A DNA stretch of 64,000 nt, taken from Eudoraea adriatica DSM 19308 (lineage in GTDB: Bacteria; Bacteroidota; Bacteroidia; Flavobacteriales; Flavobacteriaceae). The notes below the pieces were generated by a model, which saw only the letters and a program-made list of their open reading frames with translations, ran no database searches and was not told the DNA's origin. The stretch is from NCBI RefSeq assembly GCF_000382125.1, contig NZ_KB907547.1:1-64000 (forward strand), given 5' to 3'. Positions 49,989 to 58,772 of this stretch are shown piece by piece. A program made the position numbers and the translations under genes. Each line of letters opens with the position of its first letter. Position 1 is the first letter of the stretch.

Positions 49989-50331
49989 TGGAACAAACGG
50001 CCAAGCTTGCTTGAGTCGTTTTGTGAAATAAAAAAATAGATAGCGCCTTGCGCTATTGGTTTTCTTTGTAAAGCCACTCCCCAGGCCGCTTCCGATCCGC
50101 TTAAGTTTTAACGAAAGTGGAGAGGAAGCAATCCAGTCCTTTATTGAAATTCAAATCTCAATAGTTGTGCTGAATATCTATCACTTTCTTTGCGAAAAAC
50201 CAAGTTTACTTGAGCTTTTGAACGAAGGAAAAGAAACAGCATCGGTTTAGCGAGGTTGGTAGCTTTCTTTGTAAAGCCACCCCCAAGGCCCATTTCATGC
50301 GAAGCCATGAAATGAATCCAGTCCCCGCTAC
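49989..50331. repeat. Degenerate repeats ending in tRNA 3'-end copies
   Basis: Two imperfect units are visible. Each contains a CCAAG(C/T)TT(G/A)CTTGAG motif (50010, 50200 regions) and a TTTCTTTGTAAAGCCAC motif (50059 and 50265 regions). Each unit ends with ATCCAGTCC. The last (50317-50331) is an exact 15-nt copy of the tRNA 3' end, TCCAGTCCCCGCTAC, also found at 49938-49952. A TTG-initiated 64-codon frame at 50056 falls within this region, but I do not count it as a gene. Confidence 0.65.
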
Positions 50332-50338
50332 TAATATT

Positions 50339-50378
50339 AAAGTCAATTATTTGATAAACAAATAATTGACTTTTTTTC
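50339..50378 (+). terminator. Long perfect hairpin with T-tract
   Basis: A perfect 15-bp stem (AAAGTCAATTATTTG / CAAATAATTGACTTT) with a 5-nt loop runs straight into more T residues. It comes 8 nt after the tRNA 3'-end copy, in the same relative place as the terminator after the true tRNA. No gene visibly needs it, apart from the degenerate repeat unit. Confidence 0.8.
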
Positions 50379-50495
50379 TTCCCGAATATTGTCCGAATAG
50401 TCTTAAAAGTAGCATTTTTCGTAGAGTCGATAGTTTTGTGATATCATAAGTTTTTAATTAGCCTGGTGCTTCTTTTACAAACTAAAATTATTAAA

Positions 50496-52148
50496 TTAAA
50501 TGGTTTTAGATTTATTTAAAAATTTCTCCTTTATATATCTCTCACTATAACCTACTCTTTTAGAAATGTCTTTAATAGAAAGGCCATTTTGATACATTTC
50601 AATAGCTGTTTCTTTTTTGCAATCTATTAGGACCTCCAAAGTTGTTTTTCCCTTCTTTGAAAGTTTTCTATTTAATTGAACTCTTGAAATCTTGATGTGA
50701 TTAGACAGTTGCTCTACTGAGAGAATATTATTTTCTTTAATTATTGTTTTAAGATTCTCAATCGAAATTTCATTTTGTCTAAATAAATTATTTGGTTCCT
50801 GTTTGGCATAATATTTTTGTCTAAAAAGTATTATAGATGTCATTATAACCAATAAAATCAAAATTCCATATATGTATGGGTTAAGCCCATTTTGATTTTT
50901 CTTGTAATCAACTATTTGCAAATTATAATGGTTATTTAACCAAGCTTCTAAAGAATTAGCAGAGATTACATACAGCCCATTTATTGACCCTGCGTACAAT
51001 AGCTCTTTATCATAATTCAAAGCATGTCTATTAAATTCCGTTTTAGAGACAATTGGAATTTTTAAGGAATTAACCCATGCATACAGACCTTGGAAGTTGG
51101 AGAAAATTAAATTTCCTTTAAAATCAAGCAGTTCATAAAATTCAGTTGAATTGCTAATTTGCTTGACCTCATCTTCTGAAAGTATAAACAATCCTGATTT
51201 ACCTCCAATTAAAATATCATCATTTACAATTTCAATATCTTCAAAGGAATAATTGGTTTGAATTTTCTTTATATTTAATTGATTTGATATTCGATAAATG
51301 GCTCCTGTTCTAGATATTGTAATCAATTCTGAATCTATACTAATGGCTCTAGTTATTTCATCCTCGATTAGAAATGTAGAGGCCTCTTTTGTCTCCAGGT
51401 TAAATATGGCTACGCCATTATGAAAAATTATAAAAATATTGTCTCCGAATTCTATAAGTTGTATAATCTCATTTGACAGCGGAAATATCTTAAAAATATC
51501 TAATTTGTTAGTAGCCCTATCATATTTGAACAATTGATTGTCACGACAGAGAAAATAGTTCGATCCCACCCTTACAAATTCACCATTGGAATAGGCCCCA
51601 ATCTTTTTCCCGTCGAATTTATCATGGGCGATCAACTCTCCCCCAAAAACGCCAGAATATGTTGAAATGATGCGTAAACCATCATCAGAATATATATGAC
51701 GTACGGATTTGCCTTTATATTTTAAATTGGTCAGCATATTAATATGATACTCTAAAACATTTCCGTTGTAACATAAGTAGAGAGTATTATCAATTCTCGC
51801 TTTAGTTATTAAGGCATTGTATCGTCCAGGCAGTATGTCTCTGACTAGAGTTTCAGAAACGCGATATTCATCTAAGATCTGCATACCATGACTCCAAAAA
51901 AAACCATTCCCAACATAATTTTTATTAATAATTGAAAACCTTAATGCTCCTGGCTCTAAATAATTCAATCTTCCATTTCGATAATCATAGATTGAATCAC
52001 CAATTCTTAGAAATAGATTATTGCCATCAGTTGATATGTTATTTACGTACTGGCCAAAATTATGTGACTGCCTAAATATAGTATCTTGAGCGTAAGTACT
52101 TAAAACAATTGAAAAATATATAAATGCTGTTATTTTTGAAAAGTTCAT
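50496..52148 (-). CDS. Membrane-bound AraC-type regulator with propeller sensor
   Basis: 550 residues. Signal peptide (ends TYAQ), a periplasmic strand-repeat region about 22-400 like the sensor half of hybrid two-component proteins, one membrane helix (YGILILLVIMTSIILF, about 427-442), then a cytosolic AraC-family double helix-turn-helix (about 455-547; SVEQLSNHIKISRVQLNRKL, SIKDISKRVGYSERYIKEKF). No kinase or receiver is present, so it must signal directly across the membrane as a one-component regulator. It is divergent from the PII-amt genes, its most likely targets. The target and ligand are inference. Confidence 0.8.
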   Translation of the reverse strand: MNFSKITAFIYFSIVLSTYAQDTIFRQSHNFGQYVNNISTDGNNLFLRIGDSIYDYRNGRLNYLEPGALRFSIINKNYVGNGFFWSHGMQILDEYRVSETLVRDILPGRYNALITKARIDNTLYLCYNGNVLEYHINMLTNLKYKGKSVRHIYSDDGLRIISTYSGVFGGELIAHDKFDGKKIGAYSNGEFVRVGSNYFLCRDNQLFKYDRATNKLDIFKIFPLSNEIIQLIEFGDNIFIIFHNGVAIFNLETKEASTFLIEDEITRAISIDSELITISRTGAIYRISNQLNIKKIQTNYSFEDIEIVNDDILIGGKSGLFILSEDEVKQISNSTEFYELLDFKGNLIFSNFQGLYAWVNSLKIPIVSKTEFNRHALNYDKELLYAGSINGLYVISANSLEAWLNNHYNLQIVDYKKNQNGLNPYIYGILILLVIMTSIILFRQKYYAKQEPNNLFRQNEISIENLKTIIKENNILSVEQLSNHIKISRVQLNRKLSKKGKTTLEVLIDCKKETAIEMYQNGLSIKDISKRVGYSERYIKEKFLNKSKTI

Positions 52149-52157
52149 TCTTCATTT

Positions 52158-52178
52158 ATTACACAATATGCGTGTAAT
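52158..52178. promoter_or_regulatory. Inverted repeat upstream of the AraC-type regulator gene
   Basis: ATTACAC, 7 nt, GTGTAAT: a perfect 7-bp inverted repeat 10-30 nt before the regulator's start codon on the minus strand. Its position fits autoregulation or an mRNA hairpin. Confidence 0.45.
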
Positions 52179-52247
52179 GTAACAAATATTGCTTTAAATG
52201 ATAATTATTTGTTAAAAAAAAAGCATCTATAATAATAAAATAAACGC

Positions 52248-52281
52248 AAACCATTATGAAGGTTGCAATTTATAATGGTTT
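52248..52281. promoter_or_regulatory. Inverted repeat upstream of the PII-amt genes
   Basis: AAACCATTAT and ATAATGGTTT form a perfect 10-bp inverted repeat separated by 14 nt, ending 42 nt before the PII start codon. A TATTTTG, close to the -7 consensus, overlaps its right end. It could be an operator or an mRNA hairpin; there is no T-tract, so it is not a terminator. Confidence 0.5.
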
Positions 52282-52323
52282 ATTTTGCGGTATACATTTA
52301 TTTAACTAATAAAAATTAGCAAT

Positions 52324-52668
52324 ATGATAAAAATTGAAGCTAAAATTAGGAAATCTAAATTCAAAGAGGTAAAACGAACTTTAATTAAGGAAGGATTTGA
52401 ATCATTTAATTATCATCTAACTAGGTGTATAAGTAAAAAATCTGAAAAAAGGTTTTATCGTGGTGTTGAATTTGATACAATCTCTTCAGAAAGAATTGAT
52501 TTTTCAATTTACATTAATGATAAGGATGTTAAGAATGTTTTAGATATTATAGTGAATACTGGCACGACTGGAGATGCAGATGATTCCCTTATAGGTGTAT
52601 TTAAGTTAACACAAGCTTTTATGGTTAAAAATAGTGATGGTAGTGATAAATTAATTGAGAAAATATAA
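52324..52668 (+). CDS. Divergent PII signal-transduction protein
   Basis: 114 residues with a PII fold order: MIKIEAKIRKSKFKEVKRTL, a T-loop with RFYRGVEF that keeps the usual Tyr-Arg-Gly, then TGTTGDADDSLIGVFKL in the B-loop position. It lies 5 nt before the amt gene, the classic GlnK-AmtB arrangement, in which PII blocks the ammonium channel when nitrogen is plentiful. The B-loop departs from the usual TGxxGDGKIF, and the normal GFGRQ segment is absent, so ATP/2-oxoglutarate binding may be altered. Confidence 0.82.
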   Translation: MIKIEAKIRKSKFKEVKRTLIKEGFESFNYHLTRCISKKSEKRFYRGVEFDTISSERIDFSIYINDKDVKNVLDIIVNTGTTGDADDSLIGVFKLTQAFMVKNSDGSDKLIEKI

Positions 52669-52673
52669 GCGAA

Positions 52674-53885
52674 ATGGAAAATGTAGGTATAGATACAATT
52701 TGGGTATTAGTAGCATCTGCTATGGTCATGTTAATGCAAGCTGGTTTTGCTCTTGTTGAGATCGGTTTAACAAGAGCAAAAAATTCTATTAATATTTTGA
52801 TGAAGAATTTTGTAGATTTTTCAACTGGATCAATAATATTTTGGATTTTTGGATTTTCACTTATGTTTGGTGAAGATATGGCTGGATTTATGGGGATGGT
52901 AGATTTTATGAGCAATAGTAATGAAATCGATGGAATACCGTTCAAAGCAAGTCTGATCTTTCAAACAGTTTTTGCAGCCACTGCGGCAACTATTGTTTCT
53001 GGAGCTATTGCTGAACGCACGAAGTTTTCTGCATATTTAATTTTTTCAGTAATAATAACGGCTTTTATTTATCCGATTTCAGGTCATTGGATATGGGGTG
53101 GTGGCTGGTTATCAGAAATGGGCTTTCATGACTTTGCGGGATCCACAGTAGTGCACTCCGTTGGTGCTTGGGTAGGTTTAGCCGGTGCTATGATAGTTGG
53201 GCCACGTCTAGGTAAATATGGTGCTAATGGGAAATCGAGAGCGATACCTGGTCACAATCTTGCTTTCGGTGCACTTGGTGTTTTTATTTTATGGTTTGGA
53301 TGGTTTGGTTTTAATGCAGGTTCACAATTAGCTGCTTCTGGACAAGACAATGCCACAGCAATAGCACATATTTTTTTAACAACTAATCTTTCTGCTGTTT
53401 CTGGTGCCATGTTATCCTTAATAGTATCCTGGTTTAGATATAAAAAACCAGCTTTGAGTATTACAATGAATGGTGCATTAGCAGGACTGGTTGGTATTAC
53501 AGCGGGCTGTGATATCGTATCGCCAGGAGGTGCCATTCTAATTGGTATGATTTCCGGCACAGTACTTGTATTTGCAGTTGAATTCGTCGATAAGGTACTA
53601 AAGGTCGACGATCCGGTTGGTGCAGTTTCTGTTCACGGCGTTTGCGGTGCTCTGGGTACAATTTTAGTAGGTGTTTTTGCCATAGATGGAGGTCTATTGA
53701 ATGGTGGGGGCACCGATTTATTGTTAACTCAATTACTTGGAGTTGGAGCGGTCTTCGTATGGGCCTTTGGCTTAGGGTATTTATTATTTAGATTAATAAA
53801 AGCAACAATAGGTGTGAGAGTTAGTGTTGAGCAAGAGGAAAAAGGGCTCGATATTACAGAACATGGTGAAGAAATTTATAATTAA
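52674..53885 (+). CDS. amt: Ammonium transporter (Amt family)
   Basis: 403 residues with 11 membrane helices. The twin pore histidines are present in GSTVVHSVGAWVGLAGAM and DDPVGAVSVHGVCGALGT. Other family marks are the DFSTGSIIFWIFG, NPxxxFR-like TIVSGAIAERTKF and FGWFGFNAGS segments. The C-terminus is short (EEKGLDITEHGEEIYN), and is the part that usually contacts PII. The 3' end is duplicated about 630 bp downstream. Confidence 0.95.
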   Translation: MENVGIDTIWVLVASAMVMLMQAGFALVEIGLTRAKNSINILMKNFVDFSTGSIIFWIFGFSLMFGEDMAGFMGMVDFMSNSNEIDGIPFKASLIFQTVFAATAATIVSGAIAERTKFSAYLIFSVIITAFIYPISGHWIWGGGWLSEMGFHDFAGSTVVHSVGAWVGLAGAMIVGPRLGKYGANGKSRAIPGHNLAFGALGVFILWFGWFGFNAGSQLAASGQDNATAIAHIFLTTNLSAVSGAMLSLIVSWFRYKKPALSITMNGALAGLVGITAGCDIVSPGGAILIGMISGTVLVFAVEFVDKVLKVDDPVGAVSVHGVCGALGTILVGVFAIDGGLLNGGGTDLLLTQLLGVGAVFVWAFGLGYLLFRLIKATIGVRVSVEQEEKGLDITEHGEEIYN

Positions 53886-54118
53886 CTGAAATATAGAACA
53901 ATATAAATTATTTCAAATTTGATTACACCAGGTTAGATTGATATAAACCGGTTGCTAGCATTAGAGGCAAAACTAAAGTCAATCATATGCAATCTTTTGA
54001 TGGTTATGGAGCAAAATTGCCAATTTAAAAGGAAATTTTGTTACTCTTCCGGAGGGAAATATAAAATGTCAATCCTTTAAAAGGAATTAAATAAACATAA
54101 TTTTTTAAACTAATAATC

Positions 54119-54481
54119 ATGAAAAAAACAAATTTAAAAAACTACCTATTTGGAGTAATGGCTATTTTCTTTTTAAGTGCCTTTAATTCCAATACCGAAT
54201 CATTAGTAGATCAAAAACATGAAATTACGATTCTTACTTCTTCTGATAATCTTGATCAATTCACAAGTAGTGAAGAGTTAACATTAAAGTTTACCTATGG
54301 ATTAAATTTTGCCGGAAAGAAAAAGATTAAAAATATGGCCTTAGATAAATTTAAGGAACTTACTGAAAATAAAGGGTTTACTCATTTACTTATTAACGAG
54401 GAAGCTTCTTATAATCGTCAAAATGAAACAGGAAAAAGAAACTTTTCGGTTTTGTTGGTTGGTAAGGCGTTTAAACGATAA
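54119..54481 (+). CDS. Small exported protein, function unknown
   Basis: 120 residues with an N-terminal hydrophobic helix (YLFGVMAIFFLSAFNS), probably a signal peptide. The mature part is a small alpha/beta domain, with ELTLKFTYGLNFAGKKKIKN, LDKFKELTENKGFTHLLINE and NFSVLLVGKAFKR. I do not recognise it. It lies between amt and a duplicated fragment of the amt 3' end, so it may have been inserted or captured by a duplication. Confidence 0.62.
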   Translation: MKKTNLKNYLFGVMAIFFLSAFNSNTESLVDQKHEITILTSSDNLDQFTSSEELTLKFTYGLNFAGKKKIKNMALDKFKELTENKGFTHLLINEEASYNRQNETGKRNFSVLLVGKAFKR

Positions 54482-54516
54482 ATTATTAAAATTTAGTATC
54501 AAGTATCTTTGCCATA

Positions 54517-54570
54517 ATTGAGGAAAAAGGGCATGATATTACAGAACACGGTGAAGAAATTTATAATTAA
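54517..54570 (+). pseudogene. Duplicated 3' end of amt
   Basis: The bases encode IEEKGHDITEHGEEIYN and a stop, against EEKGLDITEHGEEIYN at the end of amt (53837-53885). The nucleotide match continues through TAATTAACT past the stop. Just upstream, TTTAGTA ... TTTGCCATA resembles the sequence around 53657-53684 of amt, so the fragment may be an internally deleted second copy. Confidence 0.8.
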
Positions 54571-54589
54571 CTATAATATAATAAAAATG

Positions 54590-54621
54590 AGTTCGGCATT
54601 AACAGCTGTTAATGCCGAACT
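54590..54621 (+). terminator. Perfect 32-bp palindrome after the amt remnant
   Basis: AGTTCGGCATTAACAG and its exact complement CTGTTAATGCCGAACT abut without a spacer, so the hairpin must leave a small loop. Only TTTAT follows it, so termination would be weak. As a DNA site it could also bind a dimeric protein. It lies 70 nt before the start of the receptor gene. Confidence 0.6.
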
Positions 54622-54691
54622 TTATACCATCCAAAATCAATCTGCTTGCTACAACAAAACCCAGAATTATGTTTGATTTTGAACATCAATT

Positions 54692-57600
54692 ATGATTAAT
54701 ACCATTTTCAATATAATAAGTTCCGTAAATTACAGATTCTTTATTCTTCTTTTATTACTAGTACTTTTTCCTGTCAATACATTTTCGCAGACCAGCTCAC
54801 TGCAATTTACTGAAGAGGAGAAATCGTGGATTGAAGCAAACCCAGAAATAAATGTTGGGAATGATCAATACTGGCCTCCAATGGATTTTTATTCTGAAGG
54901 TCAAGCTATGGGATATAGTATCGACCTGATGAATCTAATAGCCAAGGAAATAGGAATAAAAATAAATTATGTTTCTGGTTTATCTTGGTCAGAGCTGTTA
55001 GAAGCCTTGAAAAGTGGAGAAATTACTGTTTTACCCGCTATTAGTAAGACAGATGAAAGAGAAACCTATATTAGATTCTCAGAACCTTATATAAAACTTC
55101 CTTATGTAAAAGTTATTCATAGTTCGAGTGACAATGACACTATTAGCAGTCTTGAAGGAAAAAATATAGCAGTTTTCAAGGGAACAAACATTGAAAATGC
55201 CCTGGCATCTAATGTCCCTAACGCTAATCTCGTATATATAAATTCTATTGAAGAAGCTCTCCAAAACGTTTCAACAGGAGAGGTAGATGTTTTGATTGAG
55301 GACCTGGCGGTCATAAATTATTATTTAGGTCAAAGTTACTTTCCAAATATCACATTGAATTCAGACGACTTAGAGTTTTTAGGTTCATCTGAGGTTTTTA
55401 TAGGGGTTTTAAAAGAGAATCGAGTTCTTGGTGACTTAATTGACAAGGGATTTGATGCGGTACCTAAAGAGGAACTGGATAGAATTCGTGCAAAATGGCT
55501 TGGAACAATTGAATATCCTACTGAAAAAGATGATTCCATCTCCTCCTATGAACTGTTGGAAATTCTAATATACAGTCTATTAGGGTTAATAATTTTAACT
55601 TTAGTAATTAGATTCGGCCTAAAGAAATTTTCAAATGAAAAAATATCCTTAGAATTTGGTTCCAGAAGATTTAGGATATTATCCGTTTTAGGAATGTTTA
55701 TTATCGTTCTTATTATATCCTTAATCGGATGGTGGGCGTTGGATTATAATAAAAAAAGAATACTTTCAAATCTTGAAATCAGTCTTGAAACAACTTTAAG
55801 TAATACACATGAGAGGTTAAATAGTTGGGCGGATCAGTACAGGATTCTTATTGAGCAACTTGGAAGAGATCCTGACCTGTTGAGTGAAACAGAAAAAATA
55901 CTAAAACTTCAAAATGATGATATCTTATCATCCCAGGCTTTGGCCGAATTGAAGTCTTTTTATGATAAACAATCGGGCAAACTTCAAAGCGTCGGGTTTT
56001 ATATTATAGACAAAAAATTTAATAATGTTGCTTCTTCAAGAAATAGCGACATTGGCATTGAGAATCTTATATATATCCAAAAACCGAATCTGATTAATAA
56101 GGTCTTCAATGGAAATACAGTTTTTATTCCACCTATTAAATCTGATGTAGTTTTAGACTCAACAAAGGTTGGCAACTCTTCGTCTAAGCCGCCAACTATG
56201 TTTTTTGTTACTCCAATAAAAAATAATTCAGAAGAAGTGTTGGCAGCATTAGCTATCAGGATTGATCCGGCGGCGGGGTTTTCTAGAGTACTGCAATTGT
56301 CGAGAATTGGTAAAACAGGTGAGTGTTATGCTTTTGATATTAGTGGAAGGCTTTTATCAGAGAGTAGATTTGACGATGATTTACGGAAGATTGGCTTAAT
56401 TCCAAAAGATGGAGAAGGTATCTTAAATATAGAAATTAGAGATCCTGGAGGCAACATGGTTACAGGATATCAGTCAAATATTCCCAGGGATCAACAACCT
56501 CTTACTCATATGGCTAAATCTGCAACCAAAGGTGGGTCGGAAACAAACATGAGCGGTTATAGAGATTACAGGGGTGTGTCTGTATATGGGGCTTGGTTAT
56601 GGGACGAAAAATTGGGATTAGGAATTACAGTTGAAATTGATGTTGAAGAAGGCTTGTCTACTTATAACACCATGTTTTATACCATATCCGGAGTTATAGG
56701 CATAGCTTTATTGCTTATGATATTTGCCATTTTGTTTACCCTCAATTTGGGTGAGTCGGCTAATAAAGCCCTTGTAAAAGCAAAAGATCAGTTAGAAGAT
56801 AAGGTGGATGAAAGAACCAAAGAGCTTTCTACTGCAAATAAACAAACCCAAGCTATTGTTGACAGTCTGGCCGATGCTTTGATCATCATCAATGAACTTG
56901 GAATTATTGTGTCATTTAGCCCATCAGCGGAAAAGATGTTTCAATACAAAAAAGAAGAAATAATAGGGCGAAATATCCAGGATTTAATGCCCTCACCTCA
57001 TAAGGAGGCCCACGATGGCTATTTAGAAAATTATAAAAGAACGGGCATAAGAAAAATAATAGGATTCGAGCGAGAAGTTAATGGTCTCCGAAAAGATGGC
57101 AGTATGTTTCCAGCCAGCCTCAAGGTTAGCGAAGTTCTCACTGAAAAGAATAGCCTTTATGTAGGGTTAATGAGTGATTTAACTGACCAAAAAAAATCAG
57201 AGTTAAGACTTAAATCACAATCAGCCGCTCTTAAATCGGCGGCAAACGGAGTTGTTATTACGAACATAACCGGTGAAATTGTATGGGTCAACCCTGCATT
57301 TTCCGAGTTAACCGGATATTCATGGAGAGAATTAGTTGGTAAAACACCGCGAATTATAAATTCTGGCAAACAGGACAAATCTTTTTTTAAGAATATGTGG
57401 GATACTATTATGGCAGGAGATACTTGGCAGGGTGAAATTATAAATAAGAAAAAAAATGGAAGCCTTTTTTACGAAGAGATGACAATCACACCAATAATTA
57501 ATGATAAAGGGGAAATCGATCAGTTTGTCGCTATTAAAAATGACATATCCGAACGCAAAAAAATGGAGGAAATTCTGATCAAAGCGAACGAACGAATGAG

Positions 57601-58768
57601 TGGAGAGCTAAATATTGCCAAAGAAATTCAAATGAGCATGTTGCCGTTAATATTCCCGGCCTTCCCTAAACGTAGTGAAATTGATATTTATGCCAATTTG
57701 ATTCCCGCCAGGGAAGTTGGGGGTGATTTTTATGATTTCCAATTCTTGGATGATAATCATATTTATTTCGTTGTTGGAGATGTATCGGGTAAAGGAGTCC
57801 CTGCTGCTTTAATGATGGCCGTCACAAAAACATTGTTGAAGTCCACTGCCGGCAATGATAAATCTACAGCAAGTATTTTGACACATGTCAATAATGAAAT
57901 TGCAAAAGACAATGATGCCTATATGTTTATCACCATATTCATTGCAATATTAAATACATCAACAGGAGAAATGGTGTATTCCAATGCAGGTCATAACCCC
58001 TCTTTTATCGTTAAGTCCGACAAAGAAATCATTAAGTTAGGAGAATTACATGGTCCGGTAGTTGGAGCTATGGAAGATATGACCTACACCGAAACAAAAG
58101 TAACTATTGACAAAAACGATATGGTTTTCGCCTATACAGATGGTGTTACTGAGGCTCAGAACCTAAAGGAAGAATTGTATTCCGATCCACGCTTAATTGA
58201 TTTGTTGAAAAACGGTGAATACAAAGACCCCACAACTTTGATTAATCTTGTTGAAGATAGCGTTTTTGAATTTCAAGGTAAAGCTGAGCAATTTGATGAC
58301 ATAACCGCACTATCTTTACAATATTTGGGTGATAAGGAATACGTGATGAAAAACTCTTTTTCAGCAACAATCAAAAATCAATTGAACCAAATGCCTCAGG
58401 TTATTGAGGCATTTGAAGTGTTTGGAGAGAAGAATGAATTGTCGTTTGGTATAATTCAAAAGTTCAATATTGCCTTAGATGAATTACTGAACAATATAAT
58501 AAGTTACGGTTTTCAGGATGATTCGGAGCATGAAATCCTAGTTGACGTGGAATTAAGGAATGAACGACTGATTATTACATTTACAGATGATGGCGTTCCT
58601 TTTAACCCTTTTAGAAATGACCCCCCCGATACAAAACTTTCAATTGATGAACGCAATATTGGCGGACTGGGAATACATATAGTCAAAAATTTAGTTGATG
58701 AATATGCTTATAGGCGTCATGCCGATAAAAATATCATCACCTTAGTGAAGTATAACATAAACAAATAG
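54692..58768 (+). CDS. Giant membrane receptor: solute-binding, Cache-like, PAS-PAS, PP2C and GHKL domains
   Basis: 1358 residues. Signal peptide or first helix (about 12-32); periplasmic solute-binding domain of the SBP_bac_3 type (about 35-270, from EEKSWIEANPEINVGNDQYW); helix (about 288-306); helix (about 330-350); extracytoplasmic Cache-like sensor (about 355-655); helix (about 664-688); coiled coil; two PAS domains (about 720-830 and 845-955); SpoIIE/RsbU-type PP2C phosphatase (about 975-1215; VGGDFYDF, GDVSGKGVPAAL, YTDGVTEA, DDITALS all intact); and a GHKL kinase domain (about 1225-1355; DELLNNII, DDGVPFNP, GGLGIHIVKNL). It is both phosphatase and kinase for STAS proteins. The next gene encodes such a protein 4 nt away. 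Confidence 0.9.
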   Translation: MINTIFNIISSVNYRFFILLLLLVLFPVNTFSQTSSLQFTEEEKSWIEANPEINVGNDQYWPPMDFYSEGQAMGYSIDLMNLIAKEIGIKINYVSGLSWSELLEALKSGEITVLPAISKTDERETYIRFSEPYIKLPYVKVIHSSSDNDTISSLEGKNIAVFKGTNIENALASNVPNANLVYINSIEEALQNVSTGEVDVLIEDLAVINYYLGQSYFPNITLNSDDLEFLGSSEVFIGVLKENRVLGDLIDKGFDAVPKEELDRIRAKWLGTIEYPTEKDDSISSYELLEILIYSLLGLIILTLVIRFGLKKFSNEKISLEFGSRRFRILSVLGMFIIVLIISLIGWWALDYNKKRILSNLEISLETTLSNTHERLNSWADQYRILIEQLGRDPDLLSETEKILKLQNDDILSSQALAELKSFYDKQSGKLQSVGFYIIDKKFNNVASSRNSDIGIENLIYIQKPNLINKVFNGNTVFIPPIKSDVVLDSTKVGNSSSKPPTMFFVTPIKNNSEEVLAALAIRIDPAAGFSRVLQLSRIGKTGECYAFDISGRLLSESRFDDDLRKIGLIPKDGEGILNIEIRDPGGNMVTGYQSNIPRDQQPLTHMAKSATKGGSETNMSGYRDYRGVSVYGAWLWDEKLGLGITVEIDVEEGLSTYNTMFYTISGVIGIALLLMIFAILFTLNLGESANKALVKAKDQLEDKVDERTKELSTANKQTQAIVDSLADALIIINELGIIVSFSPSAEKMFQYKKEEIIGRNIQDLMPSPHKEAHDGYLENYKRTGIRKIIGFEREVNGLRKDGSMFPASLKVSEVLTEKNSLYVGLMSDLTDQKKSELRLKSQSAALKSAANGVVITNITGEIVWVNPAFSELTGYSWRELVGKTPRIINSGKQDKSFFKNMWDTIMAGDTWQGEIINKKKNGSLFYEEMTITPIINDKGEIDQFVAIKNDISERKKMEEILIKANERMSGELNIAKEIQMSMLPLIFPAFPKRSEIDIYANLIPAREVGGDFYDFQFLDDNHIYFVVGDVSGKGVPAALMMAVTKTLLKSTAGNDKSTASILTHVNNEIAKDNDAYMFITIFIAILNTSTGEMVYSNAGHNPSFIVKSDKEIIKLGELHGPVVGAMEDMTYTETKVTIDKNDMVFAYTDGVTEAQNLKEELYSDPRLIDLLKNGEYKDPTTLINLVEDSVFEFQGKAEQFDDITALSLQYLGDKEYVMKNSFSATIKNQLNQMPQVIEAFEVFGEKNELSFGIIQKFNIALDELLNNIISYGFQDDSEHEILVDVELRNERLIITFTDDGVPFNPFRNDPPDTKLSIDERNIGGLGIHIVKNLVDEYAYRRHADKNIITLVKYNINK

Positions 58769-58772
58769 AATT

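Noticed and set aside
54590-54621. Insertion-sequence terminal repeat
   Set aside because: The arms abut directly with no transposase or target duplication around them.
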